50,453 nucleotides of DNA from NCBI GenBank assembly GCA_000433915.1, contig HF993644.1, positions 1 to 50,453 of the forward strand, written 5' to 3'. Below are positions 1-7,150 of this stretch, one piece after another. The notes beneath the pieces were generated by a model. That model had not been told where the DNA came from. It made no database searches and saw only the letters and a program-made list of their open reading frames with translations. The DNA is from Clostridium sp. CAG:793 (GTDB lineage: Bacteria; Bacillota; Clostridia; TANB77; CAG-508). Position 1 is the stretch's first letter. Each line of letters opens with the position of its first letter. A program made the position numbers and the translations under genes.

Positions 1-346
1 CATTTCTATTATGTATTATCTTTTCATATAATGTTCTCATATATACTAACTCCATAAAAAATTAATTTAATTTCTTCTTGTGTAGCCTTTTTTCACTAAA
101 TTAACTTTTTGAAAATTACACGGATCTGTGTTTGAATTTAAATTTTTGAATTAATTTAATATATAAAGTTCCTTTATATTATCATCTTTATATCGTTATG
201 TCAATATATTTTTACTAATTTTTTACATTTACTTATTAAATCATTATTTCTTATAGCAACTATACCCAGCATCAAAATACCAAAGCATTCTCAGAACTAT
301 CAAAATCAATAAATATTCTGCATTATACAAGCAAAATAAAGTAAAA
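1..346. other. Gene-free AT-rich stretch
   Basis: I see no credible coding region on either strand here. The stretch lies downstream of the cotJ operon on the minus strand. Its only notable content is a copy of a dispersed repeat at about 161-235, annotated separately. The left edge of the window cuts the region, so a gene may begin just outside. Confidence 0.6.
161..235. repeat. Dispersed imperfect repeat, copy A
   Basis: Shares about three quarters of its bases with a second copy at 3893-3960. Both start with ATATAAAGTT, continue through TTATATTATCAT and then ATGTCAAT, and end in a T-rich run. Both copies are in gene-free DNA and in the same orientation. They could be a small non-coding repeat family or remnants of a duplicated untranslated region. 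The high AT content weakens the case, but the matching order of blocks is unlikely to be chance alone. Confidence 0.45.
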
Positions 347-401
347 GAGGATGTTATCAATTACGCTGTACTTTAAAACAGCATAATATCAAGCATTCCT
401 C
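347..401 (-). terminator. Likely 3' hairpin of the cotJ operon
   Basis: On the minus strand a 10-bp stem (arms 378-387 and 360-369, one G-U pair) is enclosed by a second pairing of GAGG-AUG with CAUCCUC (397-401 and 347-353 region). A T-rich run follows. It lies just past the cotJC stop codon. The long bulged stem is not a textbook terminator. Confidence 0.45.
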
Positions 402-414
402 ATTAATAAAATAT

Positions 415-1023
415 TTAATTCATATTAACTCTATTTCCAGAATTTATTGCAAAACATCTCTTTTGCGTTAATAAATCTTGAACATTCCTTAATGCTTCAC
501 CAAATCTTTGGAAATGAACTACTTCCCTTTCCCTCAAATATCTTAGTGGATCTACTACATCTGGATTATCTTTGCATAAATCAATTAGCTTTTCGTATGT
601 GGCTCTTGCCTTCTGTTCCGCACTTAAATCCTCTTGTAAATTTGCTATAGGATCGCCTTTGCATGATATAGCTAGAGCATTAAAAGGAACTCCTCCTGCT
701 GATTGTGGATATACATCTACACCATGATCTGTATAATATGCCCCTAACCCTGCTGCTTTTATTTCATCTATTGTTGCGTCTTTGGTTAATTGATGCACTA
801 TTGTTCCTACCATTTCAAGGTGTGCAAGTTCCTCAGTGGCAATATCATTTAAAGTTGCTTTAGCCTTTGTATCAGGCATTGCAAATCTTTGTGACAAATA
901 TCTTAAAGAAGCTCCAAGTTCTCCATCTGGTCCACCATATTGAGATATAATCCAGCCGGCAAGCTTAGGATCCTTTTGCTTTATATTTATTGGATATTGT
1001 AAAGTTTTATTATATGTCCACAT
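415..1023 (-). CDS. cotJC: Spore coat protein CotJC, manganese-catalase family
   Basis: CotJC is a ferritin-like, di-manganese catalase-type protein of the spore coat. The 202-residue product matches the family over its full length. It opens with MWTYNKTLQYP, then has the block QYGGPDGELGASLRYLSQRF, then the metal-ligand helix motif EELAHLEMVGT near residue 67, and a second Glu/His pair in the helix REVVHFQRFGEA near residue 167. It is the last gene of a three-gene operon, two bases after cotJB. Peroxide protection of the forming spore is the family-level inference. A hairpin follows the stop codon. Confidence 0.93.
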   Translation of the reverse strand: MWTYNKTLQYPINIKQKDPKLAGWIISQYGGPDGELGASLRYLSQRFAMPDTKAKATLNDIATEELAHLEMVGTIVHQLTKDATIDEIKAAGLGAYYTDHGVDVYPQSAGGVPFNALAISCKGDPIANLQEDLSAEQKARATYEKLIDLCKDNPDVVDPLRYLREREVVHFQRFGEALRNVQDLLTQKRCFAINSGNRVNMN

Positions 1024-1025
1024 AA

Positions 1026-1310
1026 CTAATTATTTCCTCCTTCCCATGGCCATGGATTAGCAACCCATCTCCAACTATTGCATGGACAGTACATAGTAAG
1101 TGGTCCATATTTTCTTTGATAAATATCAACACTGTTTTTCAAATTTCTAGTGTATTGATTATGCAAACCAAGTGCATTTCTATCTTCTGGATGTGTATCT
1201 AAGTATAGTGTTAAATCATTTACTGCAAAAGCAAGACTTTGTATTTGCCTCATTAAGTCTTCCTTTGATAACGTACATTCTGGATTGTTTATAACACAAT
1301 TATAATTCAT
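1026..1310 (-). CDS. cotJB: Spore coat protein CotJB
   Basis: Small (94 residues) component of the CotJ coat complex. The family signature is the N-terminal block with LMRQIQSLAFAVNDL, then LYLDTHPEDRNAL, and the tail YGPLTMYCPCNSWRWVANPW. Family members help assemble CotJC into the coat. Its start overlaps the end of cotJA by 11 bp, and its stop is two bases before cotJC, so the three genes are almost certainly translated from one message. It has the usual length and no missing parts. Confidence 0.92.
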   Translation of the reverse strand: MNYNCVINNPECTLSKEDLMRQIQSLAFAVNDLTLYLDTHPEDRNALGLHNQYTRNLKNSVDIYQRKYGPLTMYCPCNSWRWVANPWPWEGGNN

Positions 1311-1662
1311 TTGGCCATCTCCCTACATTACTTGTTGCATTGCGCAAATATTCTATTTCTTGCATGCTATCTCCTGCCTCATACGGACTGATTAATTCTG
1401 GAAATATTGATCCCATTCGTAGTCCAATGTCAGGCTTAAATGTGTCATTCATATACTGGATTGGCACATAGCTTTGCCCATACATAAAATTGTCTGGAAA
1501 TATTGCTGGATCATTGAATCCACAATCACATTTATTTTCCATATTTACATCCATGTTATTAGCTATCTGTGGATCATTTGTTACCATCATACTATTAGGG
1601 CAGTTGCATCCTTCGTCATCATTTTGGCAAGGACAAGTGTAATTATTTCTATATCTATACAT
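1300..1662 (-). CDS. cotJA: Spore coat associated protein CotJA
   Basis: First gene of the cotJABC operon. The conserved CotJA core is in the C-terminal half: YVPIQYMNDTFKPDIGLRMG followed by SIFPELISPYEAG. The first 50 residues are Cys-, Asn- and Asp-rich (CPCQNDDEGCNCPNS) and make the protein (120 residues) longer than a minimal CotJA. An AAAGGAGG site sits about 6 bases before the ATG at 1662. That ATG is therefore preferred over one 21 bases upstream, which would place the Shine-Dalgarno inside the gene. Confidence 0.88.
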   Translation of the reverse strand: MYRYRNNYTCPCQNDDEGCNCPNSMMVTNDPQIANNMDVNMENKCDCGFNDPAIFPDNFMYGQSYVPIQYMNDTFKPDIGLRMGSIFPELISPYEAGDSMQEIEYLRNATSNVGRWPNEL

Positions 1663-1757
1663 CGTTTCCTCCTTTAATTGCATATCAGAGTATTTTTCTG
1701 ATTTACAAGTATAATATATCTTATGTCCCCATTAATAATAATGTTACAAAGCACAGC

Positions 1758-1789
1758 AAAAAACTCTGTATGTTATATACAGAGTTTTT
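1758..1789 (-). terminator. Intrinsic terminator of pyk
   Basis: A 13-bp perfect inverted repeat (1759-1771 with 1777-1789) has a 5-base loop. On the minus strand it ends in a run of six T residues. It lies 20 bases past the pyruvate kinase stop codon. Confidence 0.9.
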
Positions 1790-1808
1790 ATATTTATATG
1801 AAATGAAA

Positions 1809-3248
1809 CTATATTCTCATAATTCCGCCTAATACTTGGCTTTCTTTTTCGTTTGCTAAGATTTTGTCTCCACCAGCAATTACAACTTTGTCACCTTTTT
1901 CAAGTGTTCCTTCTTTTTCAAGCATTGCAATTCCTTTTCCTATTGTTTCATCAATGTTAGCTCCACCTTCAACATATACTGGTAAAACGTTTTGAGCTAA
2001 AGCTAATTTATGATATGTCTTCTCATCATCTGTTATAGCAATGATTGGGCAAGCTGGTCTGCATCCTGATAATAAATATGCTGTTTCTCCTGAATGAGTA
2101 TAAGCAACTATTGCATCAGCATTTACTTCTTTTGCTGTTACACATGATGTGTAAGCAATGTTTCCTTTAAGATCATCTTTGTCAAAAGTATTTCCTCTAG
2201 CATCAAATCTCTTCCAGTAATGTAAATCACCTTCAATAGCTTTAGAAATCTTGTCCATATCTGTAACACATTCAACTGGATATTTACCCATAGCACATTC
2301 TCCTGAAAGCATTATGCATCCTGTTAAATCATATACAGCATTTGCAACATCTGATACTTCAGCTCTTGTTGGTCTTGGGTTTGATGTCATAGACTCTAAC
2401 ATTTGAGTAGCTGTTATAACTGGTTTTCCAACTTCATTACATCTCTTAATGATGTGTTTTTGAACTATTGGAACCTGATAGAATGGAATTTCAACACCCA
2501 TATCTCCACGGGCAACCATTATACCATCTGATTCAGCTAAGATTTCTTCGAATTTATCAATTCCTTCTTGGCTTTCTATCTTTGATATAATTCCAATGTG
2601 TTGTCCACCATTGTCATCTAGTAATTTTCTTATTTGTCTAACATCATCTGCTCTTCTAACAAATGAAGCAAATATATAATCAAATCCTGCTTTAACACCA
2701 TTTGTTATATCTTTTATATCCTTTTCTCCTAAAGCTGGTAATTCAACTATAGCGTCAGGAATGTTCATTGTTTTTCTTGATCCTAATCTACCTGTGTTTT
2801 GAGCAACGCAAAGTATATCTTGTCCAATTACTTCTTTAACTCTGAATTCGATTGCACCATCATCAACTAATATTGTTGATCCTGGTTTTACATCTTTATA
2901 TAATTCTTTATAGCTTAATGTAGCCTTTGTGTTGTTACCAATTATATCATCATGAACAAATGTAAATTCTTGTCCTTCTGTAATTGTAACTTTCTCATCT
3001 CCTGATTCTAATTTTCCTGTTCTTATTTCAGGTCCTTTTGTATCAAGAGCCATTGAAATTGGTACATTTAAGTTCTTTCTAACTCTCTTAATTGTTGCTA
3101 TTTTTTCAGCATTTTCTTCATATCCGCCATGTGAAAAGTTAATTCTGCAAACATTTAATCCTGCATTCATAAGCTTTGTTAACATTTCTTCACTTTCACT
3201 AGCTGGTCCGATTGTTCCTATGATTTTTGTTTTTCTAAAATCCTTCAT
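1809..3248 (-). CDS. pyk: Pyruvate kinase
   Basis: Converts phosphoenolpyruvate and ADP to pyruvate and ATP, the last step of glycolysis. The 479-residue protein has the family order: N-terminal TKIIGTIGPAS and INFSHGG, the B-domain, then the metal/PEP block with IISKIESQEGI, ARGDMGVEIPF, the substrate-loop TATQMLESM, and SDVANAVYDLTGCIMLSGE. The C-terminal domain ends in AGGDKILANEKESQVLGGIMRI. The length matches the short form without the extra PEP-utiliser domain found in many Bacilli. A GGGAGG site precedes the ATG. A sigma-A-like promoter lies about 70 bases upstream and a terminator follows, so it is probably transcribed alone. Confidence 0.97.
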   Translation of the reverse strand: MKDFRKTKIIGTIGPASESEEMLTKLMNAGLNVCRINFSHGGYEENAEKIATIKRVRKNLNVPISMALDTKGPEIRTGKLESGDEKVTITEGQEFTFVHDDIIGNNTKATLSYKELYKDVKPGSTILVDDGAIEFRVKEVIGQDILCVAQNTGRLGSRKTMNIPDAIVELPALGEKDIKDITNGVKAGFDYIFASFVRRADDVRQIRKLLDDNGGQHIGIISKIESQEGIDKFEEILAESDGIMVARGDMGVEIPFYQVPIVQKHIIKRCNEVGKPVITATQMLESMTSNPRPTRAEVSDVANAVYDLTGCIMLSGECAMGKYPVECVTDMDKISKAIEGDLHYWKRFDARGNTFDKDDLKGNIAYTSCVTAKEVNADAIVAYTHSGETAYLLSGCRPACPIIAITDDEKTYHKLALAQNVLPVYVEGGANIDETIGKGIAMLEKEGTLEKGDKVVIAGGDKILANEKESQVLGGIMRI

Positions 3249-3292
3249 TATATTTTCCTCCCTTTTAATGAACGCGATTATTATATCACTAT

Positions 3293-3321
3293 ATTATCCC
3301 AATTTCAACAGTTTTAGTCAA
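3293..3321 (-). promoter_or_regulatory. Sigma-A-like promoter of pyk
   Basis: On the minus strand TTGACT (3321-3316) and GATAAT (3298-3293) are separated by exactly 17 bases, close to the vegetative consensus. The position fits transcription of pyk, whose start codon is at 3248. Confidence 0.65.
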
Positions 3322-3382
3322 TTTTTTGTCACTTTTAAAATTTATGTTACCTTTAAGTTTTAAAAATTTGATAAATACTTGC

Positions 3383-3574
3383 TTACTGCTTTAGCCATTG
3401 CATAATATCTTTTATTTCATAATTTGTTAAATATCTTTTCTCCTTAAGCCATTTATTAGCCTATTGCGGACTTATCTCATCACTTATTTGAGCAATTAAT
3501 GTTATTGCCTTTTCTCTTACGTTTACTCGTCTTGTTCTTCTTGCCTTAGACTCTCCTTCTTTAGTTCTTTCCAT
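3383..3574 (-). pseudogene. Small basic helical protein with an in-frame TAG stop
   Basis: From an ATG at 3574, preceded by a GGGAG site, a reading frame gives MERTKEGESKARRTRRVNVR and continues for 37 codons to a TAG at 3461-3463. Beyond it the same frame stays open for 25 more codons (ANKWLKEKRYLTNYEIKD and so on) until TAA at 3383. The total is 62 sense codons, highly charged and apparently helical. Protein-like composition continues across the stop, which suggests one recent nonsense mutation in a small gene, or a remnant of a larger one. I do not recognise the family. It lies in the gene-poor stretch between pyk and the cation ATPase. Confidence 0.5.
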
Positions 3575-3792
3575 TATATCTTCTCCCTTCTTTTGCTACA
3601 TTTATTTTCATTTTTATAAAATTAATGTCAAAAATTCCAAGAAAATTTTTTCAAAAAAAATTATAATATAATGGATTTTATTTTTTAAGAGATATTTTAA
3701 ATTTTAGATGGAAATAATTTAAAATATAATTGCTTATTCATCTTATTTAATAATTAGAATCTTTTTGCAACTTCGATTGCTCTGATATTATA

Positions 3793-3835
3793 AAAAATCA
3801 CTTTAACTGAAATCAATCATGTTAAAGTGATTTTT
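3793..3835. terminator. Perfect 15-bp hairpin, bidirectional terminator, no assigned gene
   Basis: Arms 3793-3807 and 3821-3835 are perfect reverse complements (AAAAATCACTTTAAC) around a 13-base loop, with T-runs on both strands. No recognised gene ends here: the ATPase gene to the right has its own terminator at 4042-4075. Either a gene has been lost or an unannotated transcript ends here. The 3575-4083 stretch otherwise shows only a dispersed repeat at 3893. Confidence 0.75.
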
Positions 3836-3892
3836 ACTTTTTTATTTTATAAAGTTCTATTACTCTACTAAGCTCTATTTTTTTATATTCAC

Positions 3893-3960
3893 ATATAAAG
3901 TTTTTTATATTATCATTTTTTCATTACCATGTCAATGCATTTTTTACCAGTTTTTATTGA
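3893..3960. repeat. Dispersed imperfect repeat, copy B
   Basis: Second copy of the repeat seen at 161-235, in the same orientation. The shared blocks ATATAAAGTT, TATATTATCAT and ATGTCAAT occur in the same order and spacing, with scattered differences and one small length change. It is not coding. Confidence 0.45.
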
Positions 3961-4041
3961 CTTTCTTTCTAGGTTTTTTGACAATCCATAGAGCAAAATA
4001 GAAAAGTCAGCGTGACTTTCCTATTGTATAAAAAAAATACA

Positions 4042-4075
4042 CCTTCAATTATTAATCATTCATAATAATTGAAGG
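4042..4075 (-). terminator. Terminator of the P-type ATPase gene
   Basis: A 12-bp perfect stem (4042-4053 with 4064-4075, CCTTCAATTATT) has a 10-base loop. On the minus strand it is followed after two bases by a run of eight T residues. It starts nine bases past the ATPase stop codon. Confidence 0.9.
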
Positions 4076-4083
4076 GCTGTATA

Positions 4084-6834
4084 TTATTCATCTTTTGAAG
4101 TATTAATTTTTAGCAATTTCATTATTTCTACTATTATAACTGGGATAAATATTAATATTATGCATTCTACCAGTTTATCTATTGGTAGCATTATTATCCC
4201 AAATAACTGTTGCAATCCAGGAATTAATAGCACAATTAACATTAAAACACTTGCTACACCATTAGCAATAAATAGCCATTTGTTACCTCCAATTCCAGTT
4301 TTAAATATTGACTTGTTATTATTTCTAATATTAAATACATGGACTAATTCACTAAACGCAATAACAATGAAGGCCATTGTCTGTCCGATTTCAACCTTTA
4401 ATTCAGGTATACTTAATTGTGGATATTTACTTTGAATACTCATTATGGTGGAATCACTAGATGCTAATCCACATATAAATGCAATTAAAGTTACTATTCC
4501 AATAGTTAATCCTTGATAAATAATTCTCCACGTCATTCCTTTTGTAAAAATCCCATTTGCTCTATTTGGCTGTTTATTCATAACATCTGAATCTGCTGGA
4601 TCTACTGATAATGCAAGTGCTGGCAATGAATCTGTAACTAAGTTAATCCATAGTAATTGAGTTACCAGAAAGATTTCAATTAAACTTATATCAATATTGA
4701 ATTTAGCACTTAGCCATGGAGTTATTAAGATAGATAAGAATAATACTACAATTTCACCTATATTACTTGAAATTAGAAATTGAATTACTTTTAATATGTT
4801 ATTATAAATTCTTCTTCCTTCTTCAACACTGTCTACTATTGTAGCAAAATTATCATCAGTTAATATTACATCAGCTGCTTCTTTTGCCACATCTGTTCCT
4901 ACAATTCCCATCGCACATCCAATGTCAGCTGTCTTTAAAGCTGGAGCATCATTTACTCCATCACCTGTCATTGCAACTATTTCGCCATAGCTTTGCCATG
5001 CTTTTACGATTCTAACTTTATGTTCTGGCGATACCCTTGCATAGACAGAATATCTTTTTACATTTTCTTTTAGCTCTTCATCTGTCATTTTCTCAAGTTC
5101 TGAGCCAGTTATTGCTTCATTATCGTTTTGAATAATTCCTAATTCTTTAGCTATTGCTATTGCAGTTATTTTATGATCTCCTGTAATCATTACGGTTCTT
5201 ATTCCTGCTGTTTTACATTTAGCAACTGCTTCTTTAACTTCTAATCTTGGCGGATCAATCATTCCACACATTCCAACGAAAATTAAGTCTTTTTCTATAT
5301 TTTTTATTTCTTCATCACTTGGCTTATGGTCTAATTCCTTATATGCCATGCCTAAAACTCTTAAAGCTTTTTTGGCCATCTGATTATTTACATTTCTAAC
5401 TTCATCTTCAAAATCATCTCTATCTAATTTTACTTGTCCATTTTCGATATATCTATTACATCTTTCTAATAGTTCATCTATTCCACCTTTAGTATAAACA
5501 AAATATTTGTCACCTATTTTATTTACGGTCGTCATCAATTTTCTTTCTGAATCAAATGGAATCTCTCCTATTCTAGGAATTCTATCAAATCTACTTGGAT
5601 CAAAATTTAGGTTAAATCCCATATCAACAAGTGCTGTTTCTGTTGGATCTCCTAATAACTGCTTGTTAGTTCCGATCTTTGTATCATTGCAAAACATAGA
5701 TATGTCTACTAAAAGTCTTAGTTCACTATCTATATGATTGCTTTCTATTTCATTTGCATTTACTATTTTTCCATTCCAATAAATTTCTGAAACTGTCATT
5801 TTATTCTGTGTTAAAGTTCCTGTTTTATCAGTACAAATTACAGTTGTTGAGCCTAAAGTTTCTACTGCTGGTAACCTCTTTACTATTGCATGCTTTTTTA
5901 CCATTCTCTGTACTCCTAATGCAAGCACTATGGTAGATACAGCAGCTAAACCTTCTGGAATAGCTGCAACTGCTAAACTTACTGCAGTCATAAACATTTC
6001 AAGTGGTTCTTTTCCATAAGCTAATCCTACTACAAATATGACTGCACAAATTACTAATGCACCAATTCCTAATATTTTTCCTAGTTTATTAAGTTTCTTT
6101 CCAAGTGGAGTTTCTTCATTATCGGTATTATTTATTATTTTAGCTATTTTTCCAACTTCAGTATTCATTCCAGTTTCAACTACTACGCCTTTTCCCCTGC
6201 CATAAGTTACAAGAGATGATGAAAATGCCATATTAGTTCTATCTGCAATTCCTATATTCTCATTTTCTATTTTATTAGACATCTTTTCCACTGGCACAGA
6301 TTCTCCTGTTAAAGCAGATTCTTGCACTTTTAAATTCACTGATTCTATTATTCTTATATCAGCTGGCACATAATCACCTGTTTCTAAAATTACTATATCG
6401 CCAGGTACAAGTTCCCTTGATTGAAGTATATACTGCTTTCCTTCTCTAATTACTTTAGCACTATGTCCACTTAATTTCTTTAATGCTTCTAAAGATTTCT
6501 CAGCTTTATTTTCTTGCATTACTCCTATTACAGCATTTGCAATTATTACAATCATTATTATTATTGTATCTGTAAAGCCTTCACCATTTGTATATCCAAC
6601 TATTCCAGATATTATTGCAGCAATTATTAATACAATTATCATAAAATCTTTAAATTGCTCTAAGAATCTTATAATTAGGCTCTTCTTTTTCTTCCCTTCT
6701 AATTCATTTAAGCCATATTCAGCTTTTCTTTTTTCAGTTTCTTCTTGCTGCAATCCTACAATTTCATCAGTTTCTAAAGACTTTATTACTTCTTCTGAAT
6801 TTAAATTGTACCATCTTTTCTGCTTATTCTGCAT
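4084..6834 (-). CDS. P-type cation-transporting ATPase (class IIA), probably Mn2+/Ca2+ efflux
   Basis: A 916-residue membrane pump with all P-type motifs: TGES near residue 176, the M4 ion-site motif AAIPEGLAAV near 290, the phosphorylation motif DKTGTLT with Asp336, MITGDHK, and MTGDGVNDAP. M5 carries SNIGEIVVLF and M6 carries INLVTDSLPALALSVDP, the Asn/Glu and Asn/Asp ligands of SERCA/PMR1-type Ca2+ pumps. Class IIA members export Ca2+ or Mn2+. A manganese riboswitch in the 5' leader points to Mn2+ as the physiological substrate, as described for related riboswitch-controlled lactic acid bacterial pumps. A GAAAGGAAAA site precedes the ATG. The gene has its own terminator and is probably monocistronic. 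Confidence 0.93.
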   Translation of the reverse strand: MQNKQKRWYNLNSEEVIKSLETDEIVGLQQEETEKRKAEYGLNELEGKKKKSLIIRFLEQFKDFMIIVLIIAAIISGIVGYTNGEGFTDTIIIMIVIIANAVIGVMQENKAEKSLEALKKLSGHSAKVIREGKQYILQSRELVPGDIVILETGDYVPADIRIIESVNLKVQESALTGESVPVEKMSNKIENENIGIADRTNMAFSSSLVTYGRGKGVVVETGMNTEVGKIAKIINNTDNEETPLGKKLNKLGKILGIGALVICAVIFVVGLAYGKEPLEMFMTAVSLAVAAIPEGLAAVSTIVLALGVQRMVKKHAIVKRLPAVETLGSTTVICTDKTGTLTQNKMTVSEIYWNGKIVNANEIESNHIDSELRLLVDISMFCNDTKIGTNKQLLGDPTETALVDMGFNLNFDPSRFDRIPRIGEIPFDSERKLMTTVNKIGDKYFVYTKGGIDELLERCNRYIENGQVKLDRDDFEDEVRNVNNQMAKKALRVLGMAYKELDHKPSDEEIKNIEKDLIFVGMCGMIDPPRLEVKEAVAKCKTAGIRTVMITGDHKITAIAIAKELGIIQNDNEAITGSELEKMTDEELKENVKRYSVYARVSPEHKVRIVKAWQSYGEIVAMTGDGVNDAPALKTADIGCAMGIVGTDVAKEAADVILTDDNFATIVDSVEEGRRIYNNILKVIQFLISSNIGEIVVLFLSILITPWLSAKFNIDISLIEIFLVTQLLWINLVTDSLPALALSVDPADSDVMNKQPNRANGIFTKGMTWRIIYQGLTIGIVTLIAFICGLASSDSTIMSIQSKYPQLSIPELKVEIGQTMAFIVIAFSELVHVFNIRNNNKSIFKTGIGGNKWLFIANGVASVLMLIVLLIPGLQQLFGIIMLPIDKLVECIILIFIPVIIVEIMKLLKINTSKDE

Positions 6835-6872
6835 TTTAGTATTTTCCTTTCTTTTATTTCATAATTTTAAAG

Positions 6873-6907
6873 AAAAAGACTTGCCTGCATCTTTTGCAAA
6901 CAAGTCT
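6873..6907 (-). terminator. Terminator half of the riboswitch expression platform
   Basis: On the minus strand AGACTTG (6907-6901) pairs with CAAGTCT (6883-6877), and the hairpin runs into a T-rich tract. The 5' arm is also the 3' strand of the aptamer P1 stem. The two structures therefore exclude each other, giving a transcriptional switch that should be ON when ligand holds P1 closed. Confidence 0.75.
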
Positions 6908-6986
6908 CATTATTTAAAGCAAAGCCAGATTTTAAATCGGTTGTTGACATTTGCTACATATTTCTATGCTAATTACTCCCTTGTTC
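6898..6986 (-). ncRNA. yybP-ykoY manganese riboswitch
   Basis: The ATPase leader carries the yybP-ykoY hallmarks. A P1 stem pairs GAACAAG (6986-6980) with CTTGTTT (6904-6898), followed by the conserved GGGAGTA loop. Then comes a short hairpin with a GAAA loop, the conserved loop GCAAATGTCAACAACC closed by GGCTTTGC, and finally TGAGACTTGTTTGC. The canonical ends are GCAAAGGGGAGUA and UGAGACCUUUGC. Here P1 has changed on both sides while keeping pairing, which is compensatory evidence. The family binds Mn2+ and controls Mn2+ exporters. A terminator overlaps P1 just downstream. The 6835-7150 gap holds this element and the divergent promoters. Confidence 0.85.
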
Positions 6987-7150
6987 ATATCTTATCATTT
7001 TTTAATTTTTATTACAATACATTTTTTGCATTTTATTAAAATTTGATAATATTATATATTTTAAATTTACAGTTGAAAATTTGGTAATTTTGATATAAAA
7101 TATAAGCACATATTAAGAATTTTTTATTCTTATTTGAAAGGATTAAAATT

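Noticed and set aside
447..650. Plus-strand open frame of 67 codons inside cotJC
   Set aside because: It is the antisense of a well-supported coat gene and has no ribosome binding site or family match.
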